Shown here: positions 7,369 to 16,302 of the stretch, piece after piece
Position numbering within the stretch: the first letter of the stretch is position 1
Layout: each line of letters begins with the position of its first letter
Assembly: GCA_904393115.1 (NCBI GenBank)
Contig: CAJFMX010000006.1
Span: 1 to 64,000 of the forward strand
Direction of reading: 5' to 3'
Source of the DNA: an uncultured Clostridia bacterium
GTDB taxonomy: Bacteria > Bacillota > Clostridia > Christensenellales > UBA1750
Length of the DNA stretch: 64,000 nucleotides
The notes under the pieces: generated by a model
The model's database searches: none
Told to the model about the DNA's origin: nothing
The model's input: the letters and a program-made list of their open reading frames with translations, nothing else
Translations under genes and position numbers: made by a program

Positions 7369-8817
7369 TTGAAACTGACTCAGCTTGCAAGCAGCCTGCC
7401 GGACAGCCCGGAGGTATTTGGGGAGGCCGAAATCGCGGGCCTTGCCTGCGACTCGAGAAAGGTGAAGGCGGGGGACCTGTACTTCTGCCTGCCGGGCCTG
7501 CGCGTGGACGGCCACAGCTTTGCCCAGCAGGTGGCGGAAAAGGGCGCCGCAGCCCTGGTCGTGGAGCGCCGCCTGCCGGTGGACCTGCCCCAGGTGCGGG
7601 TGGCGGACGCGCGCGCGGCCATGAGCTACATGGCGCAGTGCTTCTACGGCTATCCCTCCCGCGGCATGCGGGGCGTGGGCATCACCGGGACAAAGGGAAA
7701 GACGACGACCTCCTTCCTCGTGCGGGCCATCGCGCGGCAGGCGGGGCACAAGGTGGGTCTGATGGGCACGGTGTGTACCTACATCGACGAAGAGGAGGAA
7801 CCCTCCAACCTGACCACCCCGGACCCCATCGACGAGCAGGCCCTGCTCGCCCGCATGCGCGACGCGGGGTGCGACTTCTTCGTGATGGAGGTTTCGGCCC
7901 ACGCGCTGGACCTGCGCAAGCTCGTCGGCATGAAGTTTGAACAGGGCGTGTTCACGAACTTCTCCCAGGACCACCTGGACTACTTTGGCACCATGGAAAC
8001 CTATCGAAAGGCCAAGGAGAAGTTCTTTGACCCCTTCTACATCGGCCACGCGATCGTCAATGCCGACGACGAGGCCGGAAAGCACATGCTGGGCCGCGTG
8101 CCTGCGACGACGTTCGGCGTCTCCATGCCGGCGGACGCCTATGCCAACGACATCGAGATCCACGAAAGCGGCGTCAGCTACGTCCTGAGCTGGCGCGACG
8201 TGCGCATCCCGCTGCACCTGCACATCTCCGGCATCTTCAACGTCTACAACAGCATGGCCGCGGCGGTGGCGTGCCTGGAGATGGGCATGCGCCCCACGGA
8301 CGTCAAGGCGGGCCTGGAGAGCGTGACGGTCGTGCCGGGCCGCATCGAGCCCCTGCCCACGCACACGCCCTACCGGGTGATCCTGGACTATGCCCACAGC
8401 CCGGCTTCGCTGGAGAGCATCCTGAAGACCATCCGCGAGTTCACAAAGGGCCGGCTCATCTGCGTGTTCGGCTGCGGCGGCGGCCGCGACAAGGAAAAGC
8501 GCCCCATCATGGGCGAGATCAGCGGGCGCCTTGCGGACTATTCCATCCTGACCAGCGACAACCCGCGCCTGGAGGACCCGATGGAGATCCTGCGGGAGAT
8601 CGAGGCGGGCATCCAGCCCACGGGCGCGCCCTACACGGTGATCGAAAACCGGCGCGAGGCCATCCGCTTCGCCATGCAGATGGGCAAGCCCGGGGACGTG
8701 ATCGTCCTGGCCGGAAAGGGGCACGAGACCTATCAGGACATCGGCGGCAGGAAGCTGCCCTTTGACGAAAAGGTCGTCGTGCGCGAACTGCTCAGCGAGA
8801 TGGAGCTTGTGGAGTGA
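7369..8817 (+). CDS. murE: UDP-MurNAc-L-Ala-D-Glu:meso-diaminopimelate ligase MurE
   Basis: MurE adds the third residue of the stem peptide in the cytoplasm, using ATP. The 482-residue protein has the P-loop GTKGKTTTS at about 106-114 and the specificity motif DNPR at about 398-401, which marks meso-diaminopimelate rather than lysine as substrate. The N-terminal uridine-binding domain carries the usual CDSRKVKAGDLYFC. Translation starts at TTG 7369 after AAAGGAGAGG; no better ATG is near. It follows the PBP gene by about 70 nt. Confidence 0.95.
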   Translation: MKLTQLASSLPDSPEVFGEAEIAGLACDSRKVKAGDLYFCLPGLRVDGHSFAQQVAEKGAAALVVERRLPVDLPQVRVADARAAMSYMAQCFYGYPSRGMRGVGITGTKGKTTTSFLVRAIARQAGHKVGLMGTVCTYIDEEEEPSNLTTPDPIDEQALLARMRDAGCDFFVMEVSAHALDLRKLVGMKFEQGVFTNFSQDHLDYFGTMETYRKAKEKFFDPFYIGHAIVNADDEAGKHMLGRVPATTFGVSMPADAYANDIEIHESGVSYVLSWRDVRIPLHLHISGIFNVYNSMAAAVACLEMGMRPTDVKAGLESVTVVPGRIEPLPTHTPYRVILDYAHSPASLESILKTIREFTKGRLICVFGCGGGRDKEKRPIMGEISGRLADYSILTSDNPRLEDPMEILREIEAGIQPTGAPYTVIENRREAIRFAMQMGKPGDVIVLAGKGHETYQDIGGRKLPFDEKVVVRELLSEMELVE

Positions 8818-8843
8818 GAATACAACATAAAGGATGAAGCCGT

Positions 8844-9833
8844 ATGCAAAGCATGGTCTTTGCCCTGCTGGCCGCCTTCCTGGCGGTGCTGGCGATGGGG
8901 CCGTTCGTCATCGAGAAGCTCAGGCGCCTGAACTTTGGCGCGACGGAGCGCAACTATGGCCTGGAAACGCACAACAAGAAGACCGGAACCCCGATCATGG
9001 GCGGCATCATGATCCTTGCCGCCCTGGCCGTGGCCGCGCTGGTCTTTTCCCCGGCGCAGACGCGCTGGAGCCTGATGCTGCCCGCGGTGCTCTTCGCGCT
9101 GGGGTTCGGGGGCATCGGGTTCCTGGACGACTTTATCAAGGCCGTGCGCAAGCGGCCGGAGGGGCTCTCCGCCAAGCAGAAGATCGCCCTGCAGGTGCTC
9201 CTCTCCCTGGCGGCGGCGCTGTTCTGCTACTTCAGCCCCTACGTGGGCAGCAAGATCTACATCCCCTTTACGGACATCCAGTGGGACCTTGGCATTTGGT
9301 ACATCCCCTTTGCGGTGTTTACCATCGTGGCCACGACCAACTCCGTCAACCTCATGGACGGCGTGGACGGACTGCTCTCGACCGTTACGATGATCGTGAT
9401 GGTGGCCCTGGGCCTTGTCGCGCTCTTTGCGCAGAGCGCCGGCGTGGACGCGCAGGCCGCGGGCGCCATGTCCGTCCTCTGCGCGGCGACGGCGGGTGCG
9501 TGCCTGGGCTTTTTGCGGTTCAACGCCTACCCGGCGCGCGTGTTCATGGGGGATACGGGGTCCTTCGGCCTGGGCGGGGCGTATGTGATGGCCTCGCTCC
9601 TGCTCCGGCAGCCGCTGCTCATCCTCGTGATGGGCGTGATGTACGTGGCGGAGAGCCTTTCGGACATCCTGCAGATCCTCTCCATCAAGTACCGGCACCG
9701 GCGGCTCCTGCGCATGGCCCCGCTGCACCATCACTTTGAGATGAGCGGCGTCTCCGAGCGGAAGATCGTTCTGCTGTTTGCGCTCATCACGATCGCGGCC
9801 TGCGCCGTGGGCCTGCTCTCCACGACGCTCTAA
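8844..9833 (+). CDS. mraY: phospho-MurNAc-pentapeptide transferase MraY
   Basis: MraY transfers phospho-MurNAc-pentapeptide to undecaprenyl phosphate to make lipid I at the inner membrane face. The 329-residue, strongly hydrophobic protein has about ten membrane segments and the conserved motifs FLDDFIK near residue 93, NSVNLMDGVDGL near 166-177, and the HHHFEM segment near 294. These supply the catalytic Asp residues and the His cluster. It starts at ATG 8844 with an AAAGGATG site, shortly after murE. Confidence 0.95.
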   Translation: MQSMVFALLAAFLAVLAMGPFVIEKLRRLNFGATERNYGLETHNKKTGTPIMGGIMILAALAVAALVFSPAQTRWSLMLPAVLFALGFGGIGFLDDFIKAVRKRPEGLSAKQKIALQVLLSLAAALFCYFSPYVGSKIYIPFTDIQWDLGIWYIPFAVFTIVATTNSVNLMDGVDGLLSTVTMIVMVALGLVALFAQSAGVDAQAAGAMSVLCAATAGACLGFLRFNAYPARVFMGDTGSFGLGGAYVMASLLLRQPLLILVMGVMYVAESLSDILQILSIKYRHRRLLRMAPLHHHFEMSGVSERKIVLLFALITIAACAVGLLSTTL

Positions 9834-9867
9834 GACGGAAAAAACAAAGAACAGGCGGTGAATAGAC

Positions 9868-11226
9868 GTGAACTTTGAAGGAAAAAAGGTCCTGGTGTGC
9901 GGCATGGCGCGCTCCGGCGTGAGCGCGGCGCAGTGCCTCTACGAGCTGGGCGCGCGCGTGACCATCTCCGACAGCAAGGCGGAGGAGAAGCTCGCAGAGG
10001 CGCTCCAGCCCCTGGAGGGCATGGACATCCGCCGCTGCCTGGGGGACCAGGCCCAGCCCGCGGACCTGGAGTCCTACGACCTTGCCGTGACGAGCCCCGG
10101 CATCCCCATGCAGGCGCCGATCCTGCGCGCGGTGCAGGCCGCGGGCGTCCCACTCATCGGCGAGCTGGAGCTGGGCGCGCAGGTCTCCCGCGCGCCGCTC
10201 TACGCGGTGACGGGCACAAACGGCAAGACCACCACCACCACCCTCATCGGGGAAATCTTCCGCAACCTGGGCAAGACCACCTACGTGGTCGGCAACATCG
10301 GCTACCCGTTTACGGCCTGCGCGCTGCGGTGCGGCGAGGAGGACGTCGCGGTGGCGGAGGTCTCCTCCTTCCAGCTGGAGACGATTTCCACCTTCCACCC
10401 GCACATCGCGGTGATGTGCAACATCACGGAGGACCATTTGAACCGCCACGGCACCATGGAGGAATACATCCGCGTCAAGGAGCGTATCTTTGAAAACATG
10501 GGGCAGGGCGACTACGCGGTCCTCAACCTGGACGATCCCATCGTGCGGGGCATGGCCGAGCGCATCCCCTGCGCGCCGGCGTTCTTTTCCCGGCGGCAGG
10601 AGGTGGAGACGGGCGCATACCTCGAGGGCGAAGAGGTCGTTTTTTCCCTGAATGGGCACAAGAAGCGCGTCCTGCGCGCGGACGAGATCCGCATCCCCGG
10701 CGAGCACAACCTGGAAAACGCCCTGGCCGCCACGGCGCTCGCCATGCTGGCGGGGGTTCCCGCGCCGGTGGTGCGCCACACGCTCAAGACCTTCCCCGGC
10801 GTCGAGCACCGGATCGAGACGGTGCGCACCGTGGAGGGCGTGACCTACATCAACGACTCCAAGGGCACAAACGTGGACGCCTCCATCCGCGCGGTGCGCG
10901 CGATGAAGGCCCCGACGGTCCTGCTCGCCGGCGGGTACGACAAGCACACGGACTTCCTGCCGCTGGCGCGCGAGATCCTGGCCAGCAAGATCCACACGGT
11001 CGTGGTCCTGGGGGATACGGCCGAGCAGATCGAGCGGGCGCTGCGCGCGGTCGGTTTTGAGAGCATCCTGCACGCAAAGACCTTTGAGGAGGCCGTGCTC
11101 CTTGCGCGGTCCTGCGCCAGGGAGGGGGAGAACGTGCTCCTCTCGCCCGCGTGCGCCTCGTTCGACATGTTCCAGGACTATGAGGAGCGCGGCCGCGTGT
11201 TCAAGGAGATCGTCTCGCGCCTGTAG
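9868..11226 (+). CDS. murD: UDP-MurNAc-L-Ala:D-Glu ligase MurD
   Basis: MurD adds D-glutamate to UDP-MurNAc-L-alanine with ATP. The 452-residue protein has the N-terminal Rossmann start VLVCGMARSGVSAAQ, the P-loop GTNGKTTTT at about 116-124, and the C-terminal ligase domain with NDSKGTN and LLAGGYDKHTD. Translation starts at GTG 9868 after AGGCGG. It sits between mraY and ftsW as usual. Confidence 0.95.
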   Translation: MNFEGKKVLVCGMARSGVSAAQCLYELGARVTISDSKAEEKLAEALQPLEGMDIRRCLGDQAQPADLESYDLAVTSPGIPMQAPILRAVQAAGVPLIGELELGAQVSRAPLYAVTGTNGKTTTTTLIGEIFRNLGKTTYVVGNIGYPFTACALRCGEEDVAVAEVSSFQLETISTFHPHIAVMCNITEDHLNRHGTMEEYIRVKERIFENMGQGDYAVLNLDDPIVRGMAERIPCAPAFFSRRQEVETGAYLEGEEVVFSLNGHKKRVLRADEIRIPGEHNLENALAATALAMLAGVPAPVVRHTLKTFPGVEHRIETVRTVEGVTYINDSKGTNVDASIRAVRAMKAPTVLLAGGYDKHTDFLPLAREILASKIHTVVVLGDTAEQIERALRAVGFESILHAKTFEEAVLLARSCAREGENVLLSPACASFDMFQDYEERGRVFKEIVSRL

Positions 11227-11262
11227 GCGCGCGCATTGCCCGGAAGGGAGGGAAAAACCGCG

Positions 11263-12609
11263 ATGAAGACGGCCGACAAGGCGGCGCAGCAGCGAAAAAA
11301 GGCGGAGCGCCGGCGATCCCACATCAACGACCCCGCGCCGCAGAAGTGGACGCTGCGCAACATGTGGGTCATCGGGCAGCACCTGCCCATCGACTGGGGC
11401 GTGGTGGTCTGCACGATCATCCTGACGCTGCTGGGATCGCTGATGGTGCTCTCCGCCTCCTCCTACACGATGAGCGTCAAGGGCGAGGACGCGCTCGGCG
11501 AATTCAAGACGCAGCTCTTCGGCATGGCGGTCGGCGGCGTCGGCTTCTTCTTCGCCATGCACCTGGACTACCGCTGGCTCAAGCAGCGCTGGGTGGTCAT
11601 GGCGCTGTGCGGCGCGTGCGCGGTGATGCTGGGGCTGGTGGTGCTGCTGCCAAAGCTGGGATCGGTCGCTTCGTTCTTCAACGACGGCCACTTCTTCCTG
11701 ATCCGCTCGCCCTTTGTCAACAACGCCTACCGCTGGCTGTACTTCGGCCCGCCGGGGCACACCTGGCTCTCCATCCAGCCGGCGGAGATCCTCAAGGTCG
11801 CGGTGGTGCTCTACCTGGCCTATTACATGGACAAGAAGCAGAAGACCATGCACCTGTTCTGGCGCAACAACTTCGCCGCGCTGTTTACGGTGGGCCTGCT
11901 GATTCTGGAGGTCCTGGCGCAGCCGAACCTTTCCACCTCGTGCCTGCTGGTGTTCGTCACGCTCTTCCTGCTCATGGCGGGCGGGATGCGCAAGCGCACG
12001 CTGATCGTGCTGCTGAGCATCGCCATCGTGGGCTTCTTCATCCTGGCGCGGTTCGTCATCCCGGACCGGTGGGAGCGCATCGTCTTCTTCCTGGACCCGT
12101 GGCAGGACGTCCGCGGCGAGGGCTATCAGCTCGTGCAGAGCTATTACGCCCTGGGCAACGGCGGCTGGTTCGGCACGGGGCTCGGCCTGTCCAAGCAGAA
12201 GCACAACTTCCTGCCCTACGCCTATTCGGACTTCATCTTTGCCATCGTGGGCGAGGAGCTGGGGTTCGTGGGCGCGTGCGGGGTGCTCGGGGTGTTCCTC
12301 GCGCTGATCTACTTCGGCTACCGCATCGCGGTCAACGCCATTGACCGCTTCGGGACCTATCTTGCGCTGGGGCTGACCTCGGTCATCGCCCTGCAGGTCG
12401 TCATCAACGTCCTGGTCGTGACGGGGTTTGCGCCGACCACGGGCATCCCGCTGCCCTTCTTCACCTCCGGCGGCACGACGATGGCCATCTTCCTTACGAC
12501 CATTGGCCTGCTCGTCTCCGTCTCGCGGCGGCCGGCCGCCATCCGGGAGCGGGTCGCGCCGCCGGCGCTCGTCCGCCTCAAGGAGCGCTGGGCGCGCGCC
12601 GAGGGCTGA
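11263..12609 (+). CDS. ftsW: SEDS-family peptidoglycan polymerase FtsW/SpoVE
   Basis: FtsW-type SEDS proteins polymerise lipid II glycan strands together with a class B PBP. The 448-residue protein begins with a basic cytoplasmic stretch of about 40 residues, then about ten membrane segments. Family motifs include the periplasmic loop WFGTGLGLSKQKHNFLPYA with the following DFIFAIVGEELGF, and TGIPLPFFTSGGT near the C-terminus. I chose ATG 11263 (GGAAGGGAGG upstream); an in-frame TTG at 11236 has no site. In a spore former this could equally be the SpoVE paralogue. Confidence 0.93.
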   Translation: MKTADKAAQQRKKAERRRSHINDPAPQKWTLRNMWVIGQHLPIDWGVVVCTIILTLLGSLMVLSASSYTMSVKGEDALGEFKTQLFGMAVGGVGFFFAMHLDYRWLKQRWVVMALCGACAVMLGLVVLLPKLGSVASFFNDGHFFLIRSPFVNNAYRWLYFGPPGHTWLSIQPAEILKVAVVLYLAYYMDKKQKTMHLFWRNNFAALFTVGLLILEVLAQPNLSTSCLLVFVTLFLLMAGGMRKRTLIVLLSIAIVGFFILARFVIPDRWERIVFFLDPWQDVRGEGYQLVQSYYALGNGGWFGTGLGLSKQKHNFLPYAYSDFIFAIVGEELGFVGACGVLGVFLALIYFGYRIAVNAIDRFGTYLALGLTSVIALQVVINVLVVTGFAPTTGIPLPFFTSGGTTMAIFLTTIGLLVSVSRRPAAIRERVAPPALVRLKERWARAEG

Positions 12610-12679
12610 TTTTTTCCGGGGAAATCTGCACCATCGCGCGCCCCGCCACATATCCTGCCAGGGACAGGAGGGGGTTTTG

Positions 12680-13948
12680 ATGGAGGCGTTTTCCATTTGC
12701 GGAGGAAGGCCGCTTTCCGGCGAGATTCGGGCCTATGGGGCCAAGAATGCGGTGCTGCCGCTGCTTGCGGCGTGTATGCTCGTAAAGGGGCCGGTGCGGC
12801 TGAGCGGCTGCCCGCACCTTGCGGACATTGCCAACATGCTGCGGCTGCTCGAGAGCCTGGGCTGCCGCACGGCGCGCGAGGGGATGGACCTGATCGTGGA
12901 CACGGACGGCGCGAGCGAGCACGTCATGCCCGAGGCGCTCTCCAAGCAGATGCGCTCGTCCATCTTCATGCTGGGGCCCGTGCTGGCGCGGTTCGGCCGC
13001 GCGGTGTTTACATATCCCGGCGGGTGCGAGATAGGCCTGAGGCCCATCGACCTGCACCTGCAGGGGCTGCGGGCCCTGGGCGCGCAGATCGAGGAGCGGC
13101 ACGGGCACATCCTCTGCTCGGGGAGCCTGCGCGGCGGGCAGATTCATTTGGACTACCCGTCCGTCGGCGCGACGGAGAACGCGATGATGGCCGCGGTCTG
13201 CGCGCCGGGGGAGACCGTGATCCACAACGCGGCGCGCGAGCCGGAGATCCAGGACCTTGCGCGCTTCCTCAACGCCTGCGGGGCGCGTGTGCGCGGCGCG
13301 GGATCGGGCGCGGTGCACATCCGCGGCGGCGCGCACCTGCACGGGTGCGAGTACGAACCCCTGCCCGACCGCATCTGCGCGGGCACGCTGCTGCTGGCCG
13401 GCGCGGCGACGCGCGGGGACGTCTACGTCCGCGACGCGCGGCCGCAGGATATGCAGGCGCTGCTGGCCAAGCTCAAGGAGGCGGGCTGCACGGTGCAGAC
13501 CCTGCGCGAGGGCGTGCGCGTGCGCATGCGCGACAGGCCCCGGCCCGTGCGCCGGATCGAGACGGCGCCCTTTCCCGGGTTTGCCACAGACATGCAGGCC
13601 CAGATGATGGCGCTGCTCACCCTCGCGCGGGGGACCTCGGTCGTGGTGGAGAACGTGTTTGAGAACCGGATGTCCCACGCGGCGGAGCTGAACCGCATGG
13701 GCGCGGACATCCAGGTCAGCGGGCGCGTGGCGGTCGTGCGCGGGGTGGAGGCCCTGACGGGCGCGCGGGTGCACACGCGGGACCTGCGCGCGGGCGCGGC
13801 GCTCTGCATCGCGGCGCTCGCGGCGGAGGGGGAGTCCGTCGTGGAGAACGTGGCCCTGATCGACCGGGGATACGACCGGCTGGAGGAAAAGCTCGCCGCG
13901 CTGGGCGGCGCGGCCAAAAGAATGGAAATCACAGACGAAAGACGTTAG
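12680..13948 (+). CDS. murA: UDP-GlcNAc 1-carboxyvinyltransferase MurA
   Basis: MurA catalyses the first committed step of peptidoglycan synthesis, moving enolpyruvate from PEP to UDP-GlcNAc. The 422-residue protein has GAKNAVLP with Lys22 and Asn23, and the catalytic Cys in GGCEIGLRP at residue 116, so it should be fosfomycin-sensitive in principle. The start at ATG 12680 follows ACAGGAGGGGG; the frame is open upstream but overlaps ftsW. Its place between ftsW and ftsQ is where murG and murC-murB often lie in other genomes. Confidence 0.95.
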   Translation: MEAFSICGGRPLSGEIRAYGAKNAVLPLLAACMLVKGPVRLSGCPHLADIANMLRLLESLGCRTAREGMDLIVDTDGASEHVMPEALSKQMRSSIFMLGPVLARFGRAVFTYPGGCEIGLRPIDLHLQGLRALGAQIEERHGHILCSGSLRGGQIHLDYPSVGATENAMMAAVCAPGETVIHNAAREPEIQDLARFLNACGARVRGAGSGAVHIRGGAHLHGCEYEPLPDRICAGTLLLAGAATRGDVYVRDARPQDMQALLAKLKEAGCTVQTLREGVRVRMRDRPRPVRRIETAPFPGFATDMQAQMMALLTLARGTSVVVENVFENRMSHAAELNRMGADIQVSGRVAVVRGVEALTGARVHTRDLRAGAALCIAALAAEGESVVENVALIDRGYDRLEEKLAALGGAAKRMEITDERR

Positions 13949-13960
13949 GAGGGGACCCCA

Positions 13961-14893
13961 TTGCGCGCGCGGATCTATCTTGTGCTGTTTCTGCTGCTCG
14001 TGGTTGTCGCGGGCAGCGCCTACGCCTGCAGCGAGGCGATGCGCGTGCGCGAGGTCGTGGTCCTGGGATGCGAGGCGCGCGATCCGGCGGACGTGGTGGA
14101 CCTGGCCGCCATCGCCAACGAGGAGAGCATCTTCAAGCTGAACTTTGACGAGATCCGCGCAAAGATCGACGCAGACCCCTATTTCGAGGTAGAGTCCATC
14201 GACTACCTGTTTCCGGATACGCTGCGCATCCAGGTCTTTGAGCGCCGCGCCAGCGCAGCCATCCGCTACCAGGACAGCTTCCTCGTCGTGGACGAGACGG
14301 GCTTTGTCCTGGAGGTGCAGCCGGGCCTGGGCGACCTCGACCTGCCCGTGGTCAGCAGCCTGAACGTGGTCGGCGGCGCCGCCGTGGGCGAGACCGTCGC
14401 CGCCAGCCAGGAGAGCCAGATGGACGCCCTGCGCGCGATCCTGACCGAGCTGCACAGCCAAGACGTCATCCAGCTCGTCTCCGAGATCAACCTGGAGGCC
14501 GTCTCCGACCTGTGGATGACGACGGTCAGCGGCTTTGAGGTGCGCCTGGGAAATTTTGAGGGCATGGCGGAAAAGATCCGCTGGCTGCGCGCGGTGGAGC
14601 CGATCCTCGTCTCCGAGGGGTATTCCGGCGGCGTGATCACCGTCTCCACCGGGGAAAACGCCTCCTACCTTGCGCCGGAGGAGACGCCCGCCCCGGACGG
14701 CGGCACGGAGCCGGATGCCGGCAGCAGTGAACCGGATGCCGGCGCCACGCCGGACGCCGGCAGCGAGCCGGATGCCGGCAGCAGTGGGCCGGACGCCGGC
14801 AGCGAGCCGGAGTCCAGCGCCGCGCCGTCGGACGAGCCCCAGCAGACGCCGCCGCCTTCTGAGGAGCCGGATGCGCCGGAGGAGGCCGGCTGA
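13961..14893 (+). CDS. ftsQ: cell division protein FtsQ/DivIB with Asp/Pro/Ser repeat tail
   Basis: FtsQ/DivIB bridges FtsL-DivIC and other divisome proteins outside the membrane. The 310-residue product has an N-terminal membrane segment (about 4-22), a POTRA domain (about 25-95, starting REVVVLGCEA and including FPDTLRIQVFERR), a beta domain to about 225, and a low-complexity tail of about 75 residues built on EPDAGSS-like repeats. It starts at TTG 13961 after TAGGAGGGG. The repeat tail is extracellular and likely extended; its coding repeats are GC-rich and could vary in number between strains. Confidence 0.88.
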   Translation: MRARIYLVLFLLLVVVAGSAYACSEAMRVREVVVLGCEARDPADVVDLAAIANEESIFKLNFDEIRAKIDADPYFEVESIDYLFPDTLRIQVFERRASAAIRYQDSFLVVDETGFVLEVQPGLGDLDLPVVSSLNVVGGAAVGETVAASQESQMDALRAILTELHSQDVIQLVSEINLEAVSDLWMTTVSGFEVRLGNFEGMAEKIRWLRAVEPILVSEGYSGGVITVSTGENASYLAPEETPAPDGGTEPDAGSSEPDAGATPDAGSEPDAGSSGPDAGSEPESSAAPSDEPQQTPPPSEEPDAPEEAG

Positions 14894-14971
14894 GCGCGCT
14901 TCCATATGTTTCCAACTTGTAAAGAGTCAGAAAATGTCAGGGGATTTTACCTGCGGGAGAGAAAGCAGACC

Positions 14972-15000
14972 TTTTCAAGGCGGAAAGTTTGAAGTATAAT
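14972..15000 (+). promoter_or_regulatory. sigma-A promoter for ftsA-ftsZ
   Basis: TTTTCA (14972-14977), a 17-bp spacer and a perfect TATAAT (14995-15000) in the 170-nt gap after ftsQ. It would let ftsA and ftsZ be transcribed apart from the upstream dcw genes. Confidence 0.6.
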
Positions 15001-15063
15001 AAGAAATAGAATGGGTAAGTTGTGCAGACAAGAATCCTGCACGGGTTGGGAGGTAGTACACAG

Positions 15064-16245
15064 GTGAAGAGCATGGCAGCAGCCATTGAATTTGGAACCT
15101 CCAAGATCGTGACTTTGGTGGGTGAAGGGAACGGCTCCGGTCCGGCGCAGCTGCTGGGCTTCGGCGTCGTGCCCTATGACGGATACAGCGACGGCCACTG
15201 GAACGCCTCGGATGAAGAGGTGGAGCAGGCCATTATGAAGTCCGTGCGCGAAGCGGAGCTGTCGTCCGGAAGAGAAATTAAGGAAATCTATGTCGGCGTG
15301 CCCGGCGATTTCATTCATTTGGAGCAAAACGAGGTCGTGCTGGACCTGGAGAGCGAGCGGCGCATCACGCCCGAGGACGTGGACGACGTCATGAACCTTG
15401 CGCTGGACTACAAGAACCAGCGCGAGGGGGTCATCATCCACAGGAGCCCGGCGTGGTTCACGGTGGACGACCGCCGCACCATGGAGCCGGCCGGGCTCAA
15501 GGGGCAGGTCATCCGCTGCATGGCCTCCTTTGTCGTTGCGGACCCGACGTTCCTGGAGGACATGCAGGCCCGCATGGAGCAGCAGGACATCCACATCAGC
15601 GGCTACCTTTCGCCGGCCCTGGGCGAGGCGCTTTTGCTCGTTCCCCCGGAGGAGCGGGACAAGGTCGCGGTCCTGGTGGACGTCGGGTACCTGACGACGG
15701 AGGTCCTCTTCATCCAGGGCGACGCGCTCATCCGCTACAAGGTTCTGCCCATGGGCGGCGGCCACCTTGCGGCGGACCTGGCGATGGAGCTGGGCATCAC
15801 GATGGACATGGCCGAGGAGCTCAAGCGCAAGTACACCTTCGGCATCGGCCAGGACCAGCTCTCCGTCAAGGACCCGGAGGGGCAGACCGTCTCCTTCCAC
15901 CGGGAAAACGTGCTGGCCGTCATCGAGCCGCGCGTTGCGGAGCTGTCGGACATGGTGCACGACGCCATCGAGGAGGACGCCTCCCTTCTCTCGCCGCGGT
16001 CGACCTTCTACATCACCGGCGGCGGCCTCATCCTCATGCGCGGCGGGCGGGAGACCATCTCCTCCGTCGTGGAGCGCACGTTCCGCGCGCCCACGCCGCC
16101 GGCCGTCAAGCTCAATTCGCCCGCGTATTCCTCGGCGATCGGCCTGCTCGAGCTCGTCTACGAGTCCGTGAGCCAGATGGAGATCAAGCCCCAGGAAAGC
16201 GGCGGCAAGATCGGCGGATTCTTCAAGGCGTTCTTCACAAAGTGA
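15064..16245 (+). CDS. ftsA: FtsA-like actin-family division protein
   Basis: FtsA tethers FtsZ filaments to the membrane. The 393-residue protein has the actin-fold ATPase elements in order: IEFGTSKIVTLVG (phosphate 1) near the start, VLVDVGYLTTEVLF (phosphate 2) near 207, and YITGGGLILM (adenosine) near 317. The end, GGFFKAFFTK, looks like the amphipathic membrane-targeting helix. GTG at 15064 is preferred because GGGAGGT lies 10 nt upstream; ATG 15073 is an alternative. Sequence is divergent from Bacillus FtsA, but the position directly before ftsZ supports the name. Confidence 0.85.
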   Translation: MKSMAAAIEFGTSKIVTLVGEGNGSGPAQLLGFGVVPYDGYSDGHWNASDEEVEQAIMKSVREAELSSGREIKEIYVGVPGDFIHLEQNEVVLDLESERRITPEDVDDVMNLALDYKNQREGVIIHRSPAWFTVDDRRTMEPAGLKGQVIRCMASFVVADPTFLEDMQARMEQQDIHISGYLSPALGEALLLVPPEERDKVAVLVDVGYLTTEVLFIQGDALIRYKVLPMGGGHLAADLAMELGITMDMAEELKRKYTFGIGQDQLSVKDPEGQTVSFHRENVLAVIEPRVAELSDMVHDAIEEDASLLSPRSTFYITGGGLILMRGGRETISSVVERTFRAPTPPAVKLNSPAYSSAIGLLELVYESVSQMEIKPQESGGKIGGFFKAFFTK

Positions 16246-16302
16246 CGCCTGGACAAGCAGTTTTTCCCATTTGATTTAGTTGAACGGATAGGGGGATTTT
16301 CA

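Noticed and set aside
9787..12696. Long minus-strand open frame opposite murD and ftsW
   Set aside because: Same explanation: a shadow of GC-rich third positions in the real genes.
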